Shown here in pieces: positions 8,525 to 16,973 of a stretch of DNA of 64,000 nucleotides. A program made the position numbers and the translations under genes. This DNA comes from Cellulosilyticum sp. (GTDB taxonomy: Bacteria > Bacillota > Clostridia > Lachnospirales > Cellulosilyticaceae). The stretch lies in NCBI GenBank assembly GCA_015058045.1, contig SVDC01000019.1, positions 1-64,000 on the forward strand, written 5' to 3'. The notes beneath the pieces were generated by a model, which saw nothing but the letters and a program-made list of their open reading frames with translations, made no database searches and was not told the DNA's origin. Each line of letters starts with the position of its first letter. The first letter of the stretch is position 1.

Positions 8525-9855
8525 TATCTAACAGCCTCTTTAATAATCTTAGCCATATAATCAATCATCTCATCATTCATCCCTGGATATACACCTACCC
8601 AGAAAGTATCATTCATAATTCTATCTGTATTAGTTAATTCTCCAACAACACGATAGCCTTTGCCTGTAGCTCTCATCTCATTAAAGCATGGGTGCTTAAT
8701 AAGGTTGCCTGCAAATAACATTCTTGTTTGAACACCTTTATCTTCAATATATTGTACAACCTTATTTCTATCTACGCCTTCTTTACAAGTAATCAGGAAA
8801 CCAAACCAACTAGGATCTGAATTTTCACAAGCTATTGGTAAAATAAGTTTATCTTCTACCTCTACTAAACTTGCTTTTAATCTATTAAAGTTAACTTTTC
8901 TTCTTTCCACAAATGTAGGAAATTTTTCTAACTGAGCACAACCAATAGCCGCTTGCATATCCGTTGCTTTTAAATTGTATCCAAAATGAGAATATACATA
9001 TTTATGATCATATCCTAATGGCAATTCTCCATATTGTTTATCAAAACGATGCTTGCATAGATTATCCATTCCTGAAGGACATACACAATCTCTTCCCCAA
9101 TCTCTAAATGAGCGAATAATTTTATTGAGTAATGGGTTATTAGTATAAACAGCTCCTCCCTCACCCATTGTCATATGATGTGGTGGATAGAAACTAGATG
9201 TCCCAATATCACCAATTGTTCCTGTAAACTTTTCTTCCCCATTGATTGTATATTTAGAACCTAAGGCATCACAGTTGTCCTCGATTAACCATAAGTTATG
9301 TTCTTCGCAAAATCTTTTTACTTCACCTAAATCAAATGGATTTCCTAATGTATGTGCAATCATAACCGCTTTTGTTTTATCTGATAAAGCCTTTTTCATC
9401 ATCTCAACATCAATATTGTATTGAGGTATTGTTACATCTACAAAAACAGGTACTGCACCATACTGAATCATTGGTGTTACTGTTGTTGGGAATCCTGCTG
9501 CTACTGTAATGACTTCATCTCCGCGTTTAACTGCTCGTTCACCCAATAATGGTGAGGTTAATGCCATGAATGCATTTAAGTTAGCACTTGAACCAGAATT
9601 CACTAGACTACAATATTTTACCCCTAAGTATTTTGCTAACTTATCTTCAAATTCATCTGTATATCTTCCTGATGTAAGCCAAAATTCTAATGAACTATCT
9701 ACCAAATTTACCATTTCTGAATAATCATAGACTCTTGAGGCATATGAGATACGTTGCCCCTCTTCATAATCTGGTTTCTTATGATATTTATCACAATATG
9801 CTCTTACTAACTCTAAAATTTGCTCTTTATCCTTTTGTTGATTAATTGCATTCAT
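8524..9855 (-). CDS. rfbH: CDP-4-keto-6-deoxy-D-glucose 3-dehydrase (E1), RfbH/DdhC/AscC
   Basis: A 443-residue PMP-dependent iron-sulfur enzyme that removes the 3-hydroxyl of CDP-4-keto-6-deoxyglucose. The usual aminotransferase lysine is replaced by histidine in SFYPPHHMTMGEGGAV (H226/H227), as in E1. C257-x-C259-x7-C267 plus C195 reproduce the E1 [2Fe-2S] cysteine pattern. YGELPLGYDHKYVYSHFGYN-like sequence follows. It lies 12 bp after rfbG and overlaps gtrA. E1 normally needs a separate reductase (E3, DdhD/AscD) to complete the reaction, and none is encoded in this window. Confidence 0.93.
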   Translation of the reverse strand: MNAINQQKDKEQILELVRAYCDKYHKKPDYEEGQRISYASRVYDYSEMVNLVDSSLEFWLTSGRYTDEFEDKLAKYLGVKYCSLVNSGSSANLNAFMALTSPLLGERAVKRGDEVITVAAGFPTTVTPMIQYGAVPVFVDVTIPQYNIDVEMMKKALSDKTKAVMIAHTLGNPFDLGEVKRFCEEHNLWLIEDNCDALGSKYTINGEEKFTGTIGDIGTSSFYPPHHMTMGEGGAVYTNNPLLNKIIRSFRDWGRDCVCPSGMDNLCKHRFDKQYGELPLGYDHKYVYSHFGYNLKATDMQAAIGCAQLEKFPTFVERRKVNFNRLKASLVEVEDKLILPIACENSDPSWFGFLITCKEGVDRNKVVQYIEDKGVQTRMLFAGNLIKHPCFNEMRATGKGYRVVGELTNTDRIMNDTFWVGVYPGMNDEMIDYMAKIIKEAVR

Positions 9856-9867
9856 ATGTAATTCTCC

Positions 9868-10914
9868 TTAACTAAAAAACTCTCTAATTTGTTTATTCAT
9901 ACATTCACTAACATTACCATTTTCTAAATAACACTTTGACCATTCTATTGTTTTTTCTATAGCCATATCAATATGCCACTTAGGTTGCCATCCAAATGTT
10001 GCTTTTAGCTTTGAACAGTCTAATTTAAGGAAGTTTGCCTCATGTGGTCCGCCCATAAATTTATTTTCCCATGATAAGCCTTCTCCCCACTTATCACAAA
10101 ATAAATCGACTAAATCTCCCGTTGTTAAACAATCACATTCATCTGGACCTACATTATAGTAATCTGCATATTTAATATCTTCATATTGTTTTTGAGCTAT
10201 CATTAAATATGCAAATAACGGTTCAAGTACATGCTCATATGGTCTTGTTGAGTGAGGATTTCTAACAACAATTTTTTCTCCTCTCTCTGCTGCTCTTACA
10301 CAGTCTGGGATAATTCTATCATTAGCAAAATCCCCTCCACCAATTACATTTCCAGCCCTAGCTGTAGAAATAGCTACTTCACCATTCGCAAAAAATGAAT
10401 TTTTATAACTATGTGTAACTAACTCTGAGCATGACTTACTATTAGAATATGGGTCAAATCCATCTAATGGTTCATTTTCTCTATAGCCCCATGCCCATTC
10501 ATTATTCTGGTAAACCTTATCTGTTGTTACATTTAAGAATGATTTAACGCATTGATTTTGTCTAATGCACTCTAATATGTTAACTGTCCCCATTACGTTT
10601 GTTTCATATGTATATACAGGATCTTTATAGCTATCACGAACTATAGGCTGTGCAGCCAAGTGAAATACTATTTCAGGTTGAACTTTTTCAAAAGCCTGCA
10701 TTAATTTCTTTAAATCTCTAATATCACCAATAATTGTATTAATTTCTTTTTCTATTCCAATTACTTCATATAGACTAGGTGATGTAGGAACTGGTAACGA
10801 ATAACCTGTTACCTCTGCTCCTGCATTTACTAATATTCTACATAGCCATGTGCCTTTAAATCCTGTATGCCCTGTTACTAAAACTTTTTTCCCTCTATAA
10901 AACTCTAAATTCAT
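9868..10914 (-). CDS. rfbG: CDP-glucose 4,6-dehydratase RfbG/DdhB
   Basis: Makes CDP-4-keto-6-deoxy-D-glucose from CDP-glucose. The extended SDR has the class signature GHTGFKGTWLC and catalytic YSNSKSCSE (Tyr-x3-Lys). FHLAAQPIVRDSY and RAGNVIGGGDFANDRIIPDC are typical of RfbG. I chose ATG 10914 (MNLEFYRGKK), which overlaps the rfbF stop as TAATG and gives 348 residues. In-frame ATGs at 10920, 10929 and 10950 lie within the rfbF reading frame and have no better ribosome site. The tight overlap implies translational coupling with rfbF. Confidence 0.94.
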   Translation of the reverse strand: MNLEFYRGKKVLVTGHTGFKGTWLCRILVNAGAEVTGYSLPVPTSPSLYEVIGIEKEINTIIGDIRDLKKLMQAFEKVQPEIVFHLAAQPIVRDSYKDPVYTYETNVMGTVNILECIRQNQCVKSFLNVTTDKVYQNNEWAWGYRENEPLDGFDPYSNSKSCSELVTHSYKNSFFANGEVAISTARAGNVIGGGDFANDRIIPDCVRAAERGEKIVVRNPHSTRPYEHVLEPLFAYLMIAQKQYEDIKYADYYNVGPDECDCLTTGDLVDLFCDKWGEGLSWENKFMGGPHEANFLKLDCSKLKATFGWQPKWHIDMAIEKTIEWSKCYLENGNVSECMNKQIREFFS

Positions 10915-11687
10915 TACCATTTTTTCCATGGTGCTTTCCCACTTTCCCATAATGCTTCTAATTGATGTTTATCTCTTTGTGTATCCATACATTGCCAGAA
11001 TCCATCATGTTTATAGGCCATAAGTTGTCCCATATTGGCAACTGTTTCTAAAGGCTCTTTTTCAAATACAGTGCTATCTCCCTCAATGTACTCAAAAATC
11101 TCAGGTTCAAGTACCATAAACCCTGCATTAATCATACTACCATCATTATCATTTTTCTCTCTAAAAGCATTAATTGTATTATTTTCATCAATTTCTAATA
11201 CACCAAATCTTTGTCCTACATTAATAGCCGTCATTGTTGCCATTCTTCCATGTTCCTTATGGAATTCCACTAATTTAGCTATATCAATATCACTTACACC
11301 ATCGCCATATGTAAGCATGAATGGTTCTTCACCAATGTACTTTTGAATTCTCTTAATACGACCACCAGTCATTGTATTAAGTCCAGTATCCACTAAAGTC
11401 ACCTTCCAAGGCTCTGAAAAGTTTGTATGTACTACCATTTTATTTTGATCACTAAAATCAAATGTTACGTCACTTCTATGTAAATAATAATCTGCAAAAT
11501 ATTCTTTTATCATATATGCTTTATATCCACAGCAAATCACAAAATCATTATAACCATAATGTGAATACATTTTCATAATATGCCATAATATAGGCATTTC
11601 TCCAATTTCAATCATTGGTTTAGGTCTTAAATGACTTTCTTCTGATATTCTTGTTCCAAATCCACCTGCTAGTAATACTACTTTCAT
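10914..11687 (-). CDS. rfbF: Glucose-1-phosphate cytidylyltransferase RfbF/DdhA
   Basis: Forms CDP-glucose from CTP and glucose 1-phosphate, the entry step to CDP-3,6-dideoxyhexoses. At 257 residues it matches the family length. The nucleotidyltransferase motif is LAGGFGTRISEESHLRPKPM, with LTYGDGVSDID for metal and sugar phosphate and MDTQRDKHQLEALW at the C-terminus, all RfbF hallmarks. It opens the tightly packed rfbF-rfbG-rfbH-gtrA-yerE-yerF block. The 215-bp gap upstream (11688-11902) holds a TATAAT on the minus strand (11797-11802) without a good -35 box, so a local promoter is possible but not shown. Confidence 0.96.
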   Translation of the reverse strand: MKVVLLAGGFGTRISEESHLRPKPMIEIGEMPILWHIMKMYSHYGYNDFVICCGYKAYMIKEYFADYYLHRSDVTFDFSDQNKMVVHTNFSEPWKVTLVDTGLNTMTGGRIKRIQKYIGEEPFMLTYGDGVSDIDIAKLVEFHKEHGRMATMTAINVGQRFGVLEIDENNTINAFREKNDNDGSMINAGFMVLEPEIFEYIEGDSTVFEKEPLETVANMGQLMAYKHDGFWQCMDTQRDKHQLEALWESGKAPWKKW

Positions 11688-11902
11688 TTTTTCCTCCTAT
11701 TTTACCTGTTATTACAACTTCAAACCAATTTTCATATTATTCTTTGTACTTATTACCTATAGATAAACCAGTTAAGAAATAGACTTATTCATGTTCATTA
11801 TACTTGTCCATATGATAAGAAGTGTGATGTATACGTATAAGATAAAAATGTCTTATCTATAATAACATACCTATAAACTTAATTAACTATATATGTTAAA
11901 TC

Positions 11903-14900
11903 TTATTCAATAAACTCTGCTTTCCTAATATTAATAGCTAGTTCTCTTTCATCTTCATTTATGTTTATTTCTTTAGGTATATATGCTTGATCTAATTCTA
12001 TAGTCATTTCAATATCTTTTTCACCTTCTATCTTTGTATCACATTCAAATTTAACAACCCCATTTTTAATCTTACTCTCATATACAAGTTGTTTATTCGC
12101 ATAAACTCTAATTGTATTAGGGCTCACTTCCTCTGGTAAGTATCCTTCAAAATTAAATACGCCCTCTGTTCCTGTACGTATTGTAAATGTTACACTTCTT
12201 GAAATCCATCCATCGAGATAATAATTTCCTGCAATAACATTTTTCATCTCTATCTTTTTGTTATGCGCTAATGGTACTTCATTACTATATTGCATCTCGT
12301 ATTCTTTAAAACCATCTGCAAGTATCAGTGACCCTGCCTTTTGTAAGTCCTCAAACATTACTACATATCTATATAATCCGTTATCCATATTACTACTTTT
12401 TAAGTCAGTAATTATTGTTTGCCCATCTTTATTCTCAGATATAATCTTTTTATTTTTTACCATATCTTCTGTATATATAATAATAGATTTAACAAATATA
12501 TTATTCTCGTCTTTCTTCTCAACTATAGGTGCAACCATTAAATATGGTGAGTCTATTTGATTATATCTTAACACATACTCAACATCACTTTCATATTTTT
12601 CTAGATATTGGATATTCCTTTGATTTAATGTATTATATGTTGTCCAATATCCTTCATTAAATCCTAATGAATCTTGTGCTATATATAACTCTGGAGCAAC
12701 AATCTTTGAGCCTTCTAAACTCCGTGCAAATTCAGTATCCATATATGTTTCTACAAATTTAAGATTTTCATTAACGATACTCCATCTCTCGCTAAACACA
12801 CTATTCATACTTTGTATACCTAAGGTCACTATTAGTATAGTCCCTCCCATTATTGGAATTATTTTTTTATTGTAATCTACTACAAGTATAATCATATTAG
12901 CTAGTGCTACAATTGCAGCAATATATCCCAAGAATGTAACTGGTAATCCAAACATACTTTTAGTTTCCGCAATTTCTTGATACATTTCTGTTATTGCTAA
13001 AGGTACAAATGGTAAAATAATATATACTATAGCCACACCTATAAATTTTGTTTTATTTAATGTTTTTTCTTTCTTCTGCATACTAAATATACTTCTAGAC
13101 AATATATACACGCAGAGTAGAAGGAGAATAATCTTAATGTCAAAAATCCATTCAAATAATATTTCTCTGTTCTCCTTATCCAAAAATCGGTACACATTCA
13201 TGCCTGTATAATGTCCGAATAACCATAAATATGTTTTATTAAATAAATAATATCCAGGTATTGCTACCTTCCCCAACTCGTATAAGACTCTAATACTGCT
13301 CCCAAATGATTTTATACTTATTGTATTTCCCCCATATGTACTTTTATATAGTAACTTTCCTATAACATAGATAGCTAAATATATCCCCACCACCATTATA
13401 ATAGGCCATATATTCATTATAATTTTAATAATTTCTTCTTTAGTATATTGAACATCATTCTTTAGTATATATAGCCCAATAAACACTAAAACGTATATAA
13501 TAAATACTTCATAGGTCAATAAACAGTATAAATATAGAATACTAGAAATAATGAGCCACTTATTTGTTTTTTCCTCACAATACCTATCAAAGCAGATAAA
13601 TGAGGCCAATAGTATTACTATAGCAATTCCAATATACCCAACAAAAGCATTTGGTAATGCATGTTCAAATGTAATAGGTAAGAATGCTAAAAATACTATA
13701 CTACATAATTTTGATACTCTATCATCTTTTTGTACTCTCTTAATAAAGATACCTAATAAAACAGAAATAGCTATTATTATAAGGCACCCTATTCCTCTAT
13801 AAACCCATTGATTTCTACAGAAGAAATATATATAGTTATTCATTAATATACCAACGAATGAGTGCCATCTTGACTGTACTTTCGCAAACTCTTTTAAGTT
13901 TTGAAATAAAACATCAAACCCACTACTAGCTTGTAATCTGAACTGTAAATCATCATTAACGGTAATTCCTAACTTAAATATATTACTTATAATTATCAAG
14001 CTAAATACTATATATACGCAACATATCATTTTATTCTGCTGTACATATAAACTAATTTGTGAGTATAGTTTTTCTATTTTTTCTTCCATCCTCATACATA
14101 TATTTTTTTCTCCACTTTCAACCTTATCCTGTATTTGATATACTATTCCTTCGTAAAATTCACTATTTTTGCCTAATAAAATACTTAGGACTTTATTTTT
14201 TAATAGAGTATTCCATATCAATATACTAGATACTATTGAAAAAATAGCAATCACTACCCAATATTTATCATTATCTGGTATTAACTGTTTTATATATCCA
14301 CTTGGCCTTTCTCCGATAATACTTTCCAATAAAAATATTGGCTTAAACATTAAAAAATGTAAAAACAAAATCCCTAATGTATTTTGCCCTATAATTAAGA
14401 GATTTTTTTTAAGTACTTTTATGTATTCTAATAAATACGCCATACAGTATATAAACCATATTCCATTCATAGCCAAAATAACATTTATTATCCAATTTCC
14501 AAATAAGCGTGAAGGATAATCAACTGTTATATTAGGCATATTTCCTGCTTTTAGCATTATTACTACTGATACTAGTAAACCTAATACTGTAATACCTATT
14601 CTTATTATCTTACCAATATTAATTCTTATCTTACTTCCAATTAATCCAAAGGCAAAATATAGTTGTCCAATTAATATTAAATCAATATTATATTCTGGTA
14701 TATGGCCAGATTTAGCCATCTCATACCCTATTAAAGAAGCTAGTATACAGATAATAAAATACGTTGTTCCCACTTTATTCCTTACTAGAATCAAAACACT
14801 CTTCTGAAATATAAATATTCCATACAGTACGCCTAAAAACCATGTAGCTCCTAGTACATCAATATAGGTCCTTGCTTTAAAGAATTCTTTAAATGTAACC

Positions 14901-15211
14901 CAAGCTCCTTGTTGTTCATATCCAAATCCATACCCTGTATAATGCAACAATATCAACTTCATTATGTCAAAGAAGATAAATATAAACACAAGTGGTACTA
15001 TTAACTGATAAAACTTCTTAAATACAGTTTGTGTTAAGCTTTTTTTATCTAAACTTGAAGTATATCCTGATATAAAAAAGAAAGCAGCCATATGAAACTG
15101 ATATATATATATATTATATTTTCCTGTACTATGTCCTATTACCATACTAATAATAACTAAAGCCTTAAATATGTCAATCCACTCAATGCGCTTATTCTCT
15201 ATTTGTTCCAT
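11903..15211 (-). CDS. Fusion of acyltransferase-3 membrane domain with a GtrII-like polytopic glycosyltransferase domain
   Basis: An 1102-residue, largely membrane-embedded protein. Residues 1-345 form an acyltransferase-3/NolL-like domain of about ten helices (IEWIDIFKALVIISMVIGHS, then FHMAAFFFISGYT with the conserved histidine), expected to acetylate a sugar. After a charged linker (about 350-390), residues 395-860 contain a second set of roughly ten helices. That set opens with NDDLQFRLQASSG, like GtrII-type lipid-linked-sugar glycosyltransferases. The last 240 residues look extracytoplasmic and beta-rich. An in-frame fusion would couple side-chain glycosylation with acetylation outside the cell (inference). 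It lies upstream of the rfbF block and after a hairpin, so it may start a new transcript. The GtrII assignment is less certain than the acyltransferase one. Confidence 0.72.
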   Translation of the reverse strand: MEQIENKRIEWIDIFKALVIISMVIGHSTGKYNIYIYQFHMAAFFFISGYTSSLDKKSLTQTVFKKFYQLIVPLVFIFIFFDIMKLILLHYTGYGFGYEQQGAWVTFKEFFKARTYIDVLGATWFLGVLYGIFIFQKSVLILVRNKVGTTYFIICILASLIGYEMAKSGHIPEYNIDLILIGQLYFAFGLIGSKIRINIGKIIRIGITVLGLLVSVVIMLKAGNMPNITVDYPSRLFGNWIINVILAMNGIWFIYCMAYLLEYIKVLKKNLLIIGQNTLGILFLHFLMFKPIFLLESIIGERPSGYIKQLIPDNDKYWVVIAIFSIVSSILIWNTLLKNKVLSILLGKNSEFYEGIVYQIQDKVESGEKNICMRMEEKIEKLYSQISLYVQQNKMICCVYIVFSLIIISNIFKLGITVNDDLQFRLQASSGFDVLFQNLKEFAKVQSRWHSFVGILMNNYIYFFCRNQWVYRGIGCLIIIAISVLLGIFIKRVQKDDRVSKLCSIVFLAFLPITFEHALPNAFVGYIGIAIVILLASFICFDRYCEEKTNKWLIISSILYLYCLLTYEVFIIYVLVFIGLYILKNDVQYTKEEIIKIIMNIWPIIMVVGIYLAIYVIGKLLYKSTYGGNTISIKSFGSSIRVLYELGKVAIPGYYLFNKTYLWLFGHYTGMNVYRFLDKENREILFEWIFDIKIILLLLCVYILSRSIFSMQKKEKTLNKTKFIGVAIVYIILPFVPLAITEMYQEIAETKSMFGLPVTFLGYIAAIVALANMIILVVDYNKKIIPIMGGTILIVTLGIQSMNSVFSERWSIVNENLKFVETYMDTEFARSLEGSKIVAPELYIAQDSLGFNEGYWTTYNTLNQRNIQYLEKYESDVEYVLRYNQIDSPYLMVAPIVEKKDENNIFVKSIIIYTEDMVKNKKIISENKDGQTIITDLKSSNMDNGLYRYVVMFEDLQKAGSLILADGFKEYEMQYSNEVPLAHNKKIEMKNVIAGNYYLDGWISRSVTFTIRTGTEGVFNFEGYLPEEVSPNTIRVYANKQLVYESKIKNGVVKFECDTKIEGEKDIEMTIELDQAYIPKEININEDERELAINIRKAEFIE

Positions 15212-15263
15212 ATTTTCTTTTCCATCCTTTAATCATCTCTTTACATATGCATAATTATTCTAA

Positions 15264-15309
15264 AATTTCCTCTATAATCATTTTAATATTATGATTATAG
15301 AGAAAATTT
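15264..15309 (-). terminator. Possible terminator hairpin before the acyltransferase fusion gene
   Basis: CTCTATAATCAT (15270-15281) pairs with ATGATTATAGAG (15291-15302). The arms extend outward through AAATTT/AAATTT with one mismatch. On the minus strand the stem ends in ATTTTAG. It could stop transcription arriving from manA before the acyltransferase gene. The stem is AT-rich, hence moderate confidence. Confidence 0.5.
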
Positions 15310-15419
15310 CATTCTATCCCGATATTAACTCCAGCTCCTACAACCCAAGGTTTATTACCAATCATATAACTTTTTGTTACATCAATGCTAAAATCTTTAA
15401 TTGCTTTTTCTAACATTCC
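15303..15419 (-). pseudogene. Remnant of a GmhB-like HAD phosphatase (C-terminal fragment)
   Basis: The minus-strand translation gives GMLEKAIKDFSIDVTKSYMI followed by GNKPWVVGAGVNIGIE. This matches the C-terminal motif III/IV region of histidinol-phosphate/heptose-bisphosphate HAD phosphatases, where the usual GD(K)xxD(I)xAG pattern is eroded: the first aspartate is replaced by N and the second by V. There is no start codon or upstream half, and it joins the next remnant out of frame. It is probably a decayed sugar-phosphate phosphatase gene of an older cluster version. Confidence 0.55.
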
Positions 15420-15426
15420 ACTTTTA

Positions 15427-15720
15427 GATTTTCTACAATGACTTTCCTTCATGCTCAATTACATGCGGATCACTAACACCCAATTCATTCTAATTCCCTT
15501 ATGATCCATCTTCTAGTACTGGACTTTCTGAATACTTTTCAAATTGCTATCCATCATTAGATATTGCCAATCCAATTTGTGGAATTCCTTCCTTAGTTTC
15601 TCCATGATAATAGTATACTGAATTTTCAATAACAATTGCAGCGCCGTTAGCTACTATATATTGACTATCCCATCAATCTTTATCTATATCACTTAAAATA
15701 TCATTTAATTTATATAAAAT
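15427..15720 (-). pseudogene. Remnant of a beta-propeller glycosidase-like (GH43/GH130-type) gene
   Basis: One minus-strand frame reads YIVANGAAIVIENSVYYYHG, then ETKEGIPQIGLAISNDG, EKYSESPVLEDGS and LGVSDPHVIEHEGK. These resemble blades of five-bladed propeller glycosidases, but the frame is broken by stop codons at four or more positions. No start is seen. It fills most of the 611-bp gap between manA and the acyltransferase gene. With the adjacent HAD fragment it marks a spot where genes were lost. The family assignment is tentative. Confidence 0.5.
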
Positions 15721-15822
15721 ATGTTTTATCATTTAAAATTTAATAATTTTTAAGTAGTCATAAAGTACTCAGATTTATACGCTATTAACTCTTTTTAATT
15801 TAAATTTATTTACAATGACTCT

Positions 15823-16773
15823 CTATAATGTACTTTTTATTATTTTCAGCTTTCCTTCAATGCTATATTCTTTCTCTTCTGCCGAAATAAATATACTATC
15901 TCCTTTTTTTATCTCCAATCTATTAGAGCTATTCTGTATAATTCCTTCTCCTTCAATAATTAGTAGTGACTGAAAACTTCTTTTATCAACGGTCATTCTT
16001 GCTACTTTCTCTACTTCTATTAGCTCTACATTAAAATATGTACATTGAGTTAATAACTTACTACTATACCCTTCGTTCTCTTTTATTTCGTATGTACTTG
16101 TTATATTATTCATCTTTTTAAGGTTAATAACCTCTAGAGCTTTATTAATATGTAATTCTCTTAAATTACCATTTGTATCTTTACGTCCATAGTCATACAC
16201 TCTATAAGTAATATTAGAATTCTGCTGTACTTCAGCTAGTAAAATCCCTTTTCCTATCGCATGAATCGTACCAGGCTCAACTAGAAATACATCTCCTTTT
16301 TTTACTGATACATAATTCAATACTTCTCCTAATTTATTATTATCTATCAAGTATTTCAATTCGTTTTTCGTAACATCTTGATTCAGACCATATACCAGTT
16401 GTGCTCCATCCTCAGCCTCTAAAATATACCACATTTCAGTCTTTCCTAACTGCTTTTCATTTTTTAACGCATACTCATCATCAGGATGCACTTGTATTGA
16501 TAGATCTTGCTTTGCATCTATAAGCTTTATTAAAATCGGAAGTTCTTTATTATCTCGCCCCTTATATCCTAATACTCCTTCTCCTTGTGACTCTATATAT
16601 TCCTTTAGTGTTAGCTGGTTTCCTTCATCTTCAACTAAACACATCCCATCCGGATGTGAAGATAATTCCCAACTTTCAGCTAATATATCTCCATCTACAT
16701 ATTTACCATACTTTTCTTTTAGTCTACTTCCACCCCAAATATAATCTTTATAAATAGGAACTATTTTCTTCAT
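15823..16773 (-). CDS. manA: Mannose-6-phosphate isomerase, class I (ManA)
   Basis: Interconverts fructose 6-phosphate and mannose 6-phosphate, feeding GDP-mannose. The 316-residue cupin protein is the size of Bacillus ManA. Zinc ligands are visible: Q and H in SIQVHPDDEYA, E in GKTEMWYI and H in EPGTIHAIGKG. It starts with IVPIYKDYIWGGSRLKEKYG, the usual N-terminus. It lies 200 bp after manC on the same strand. The gap contains only a short unrecognised open stretch. No phosphomannomutase (manB) is in the window, so that step must be encoded elsewhere. Confidence 0.94.
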   Translation of the reverse strand: MKKIVPIYKDYIWGGSRLKEKYGKYVDGDILAESWELSSHPDGMCLVEDEGNQLTLKEYIESQGEGVLGYKGRDNKELPILIKLIDAKQDLSIQVHPDDEYALKNEKQLGKTEMWYILEAEDGAQLVYGLNQDVTKNELKYLIDNNKLGEVLNYVSVKKGDVFLVEPGTIHAIGKGILLAEVQQNSNITYRVYDYGRKDTNGNLRELHINKALEVINLKKMNNITSTYEIKENEGYSSKLLTQCTYFNVELIEVEKVARMTVDKRSFQSLLIIEGEGIIQNSSNRLEIKKGDSIFISAEEKEYSIEGKLKIIKSTL

Positions 16774-16973
16774 CCTTTTTCATCCTTATCCTTTTGTCTA
16801 ACTCTAAAGTTTCTATATTCCTACTAAAATATATCTATATCCCATCTTTTCTATCATACTAACTACTACATCTATCTCTTTCACTGGCTCACATCTATTC
16901 TTACTACATCCCAATACTGCTCACAATACTATTGTAATTAAAGTCATATTTTAACAATTCTTATATTATATGA

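Noticed and set aside
15427..15720. Possible stop-codon recoding, since some stops fall where Trp would fit
   Set aside because: Stops are of all three kinds, the frame also shifts nearby and there is no start, so ordinary decay explains it.
16774..16973. Short minus-strand open stretch of about 30 codons between manC and manA
   Set aside because: No start with a ribosome site and no recognisable similarity; treated as spacer.
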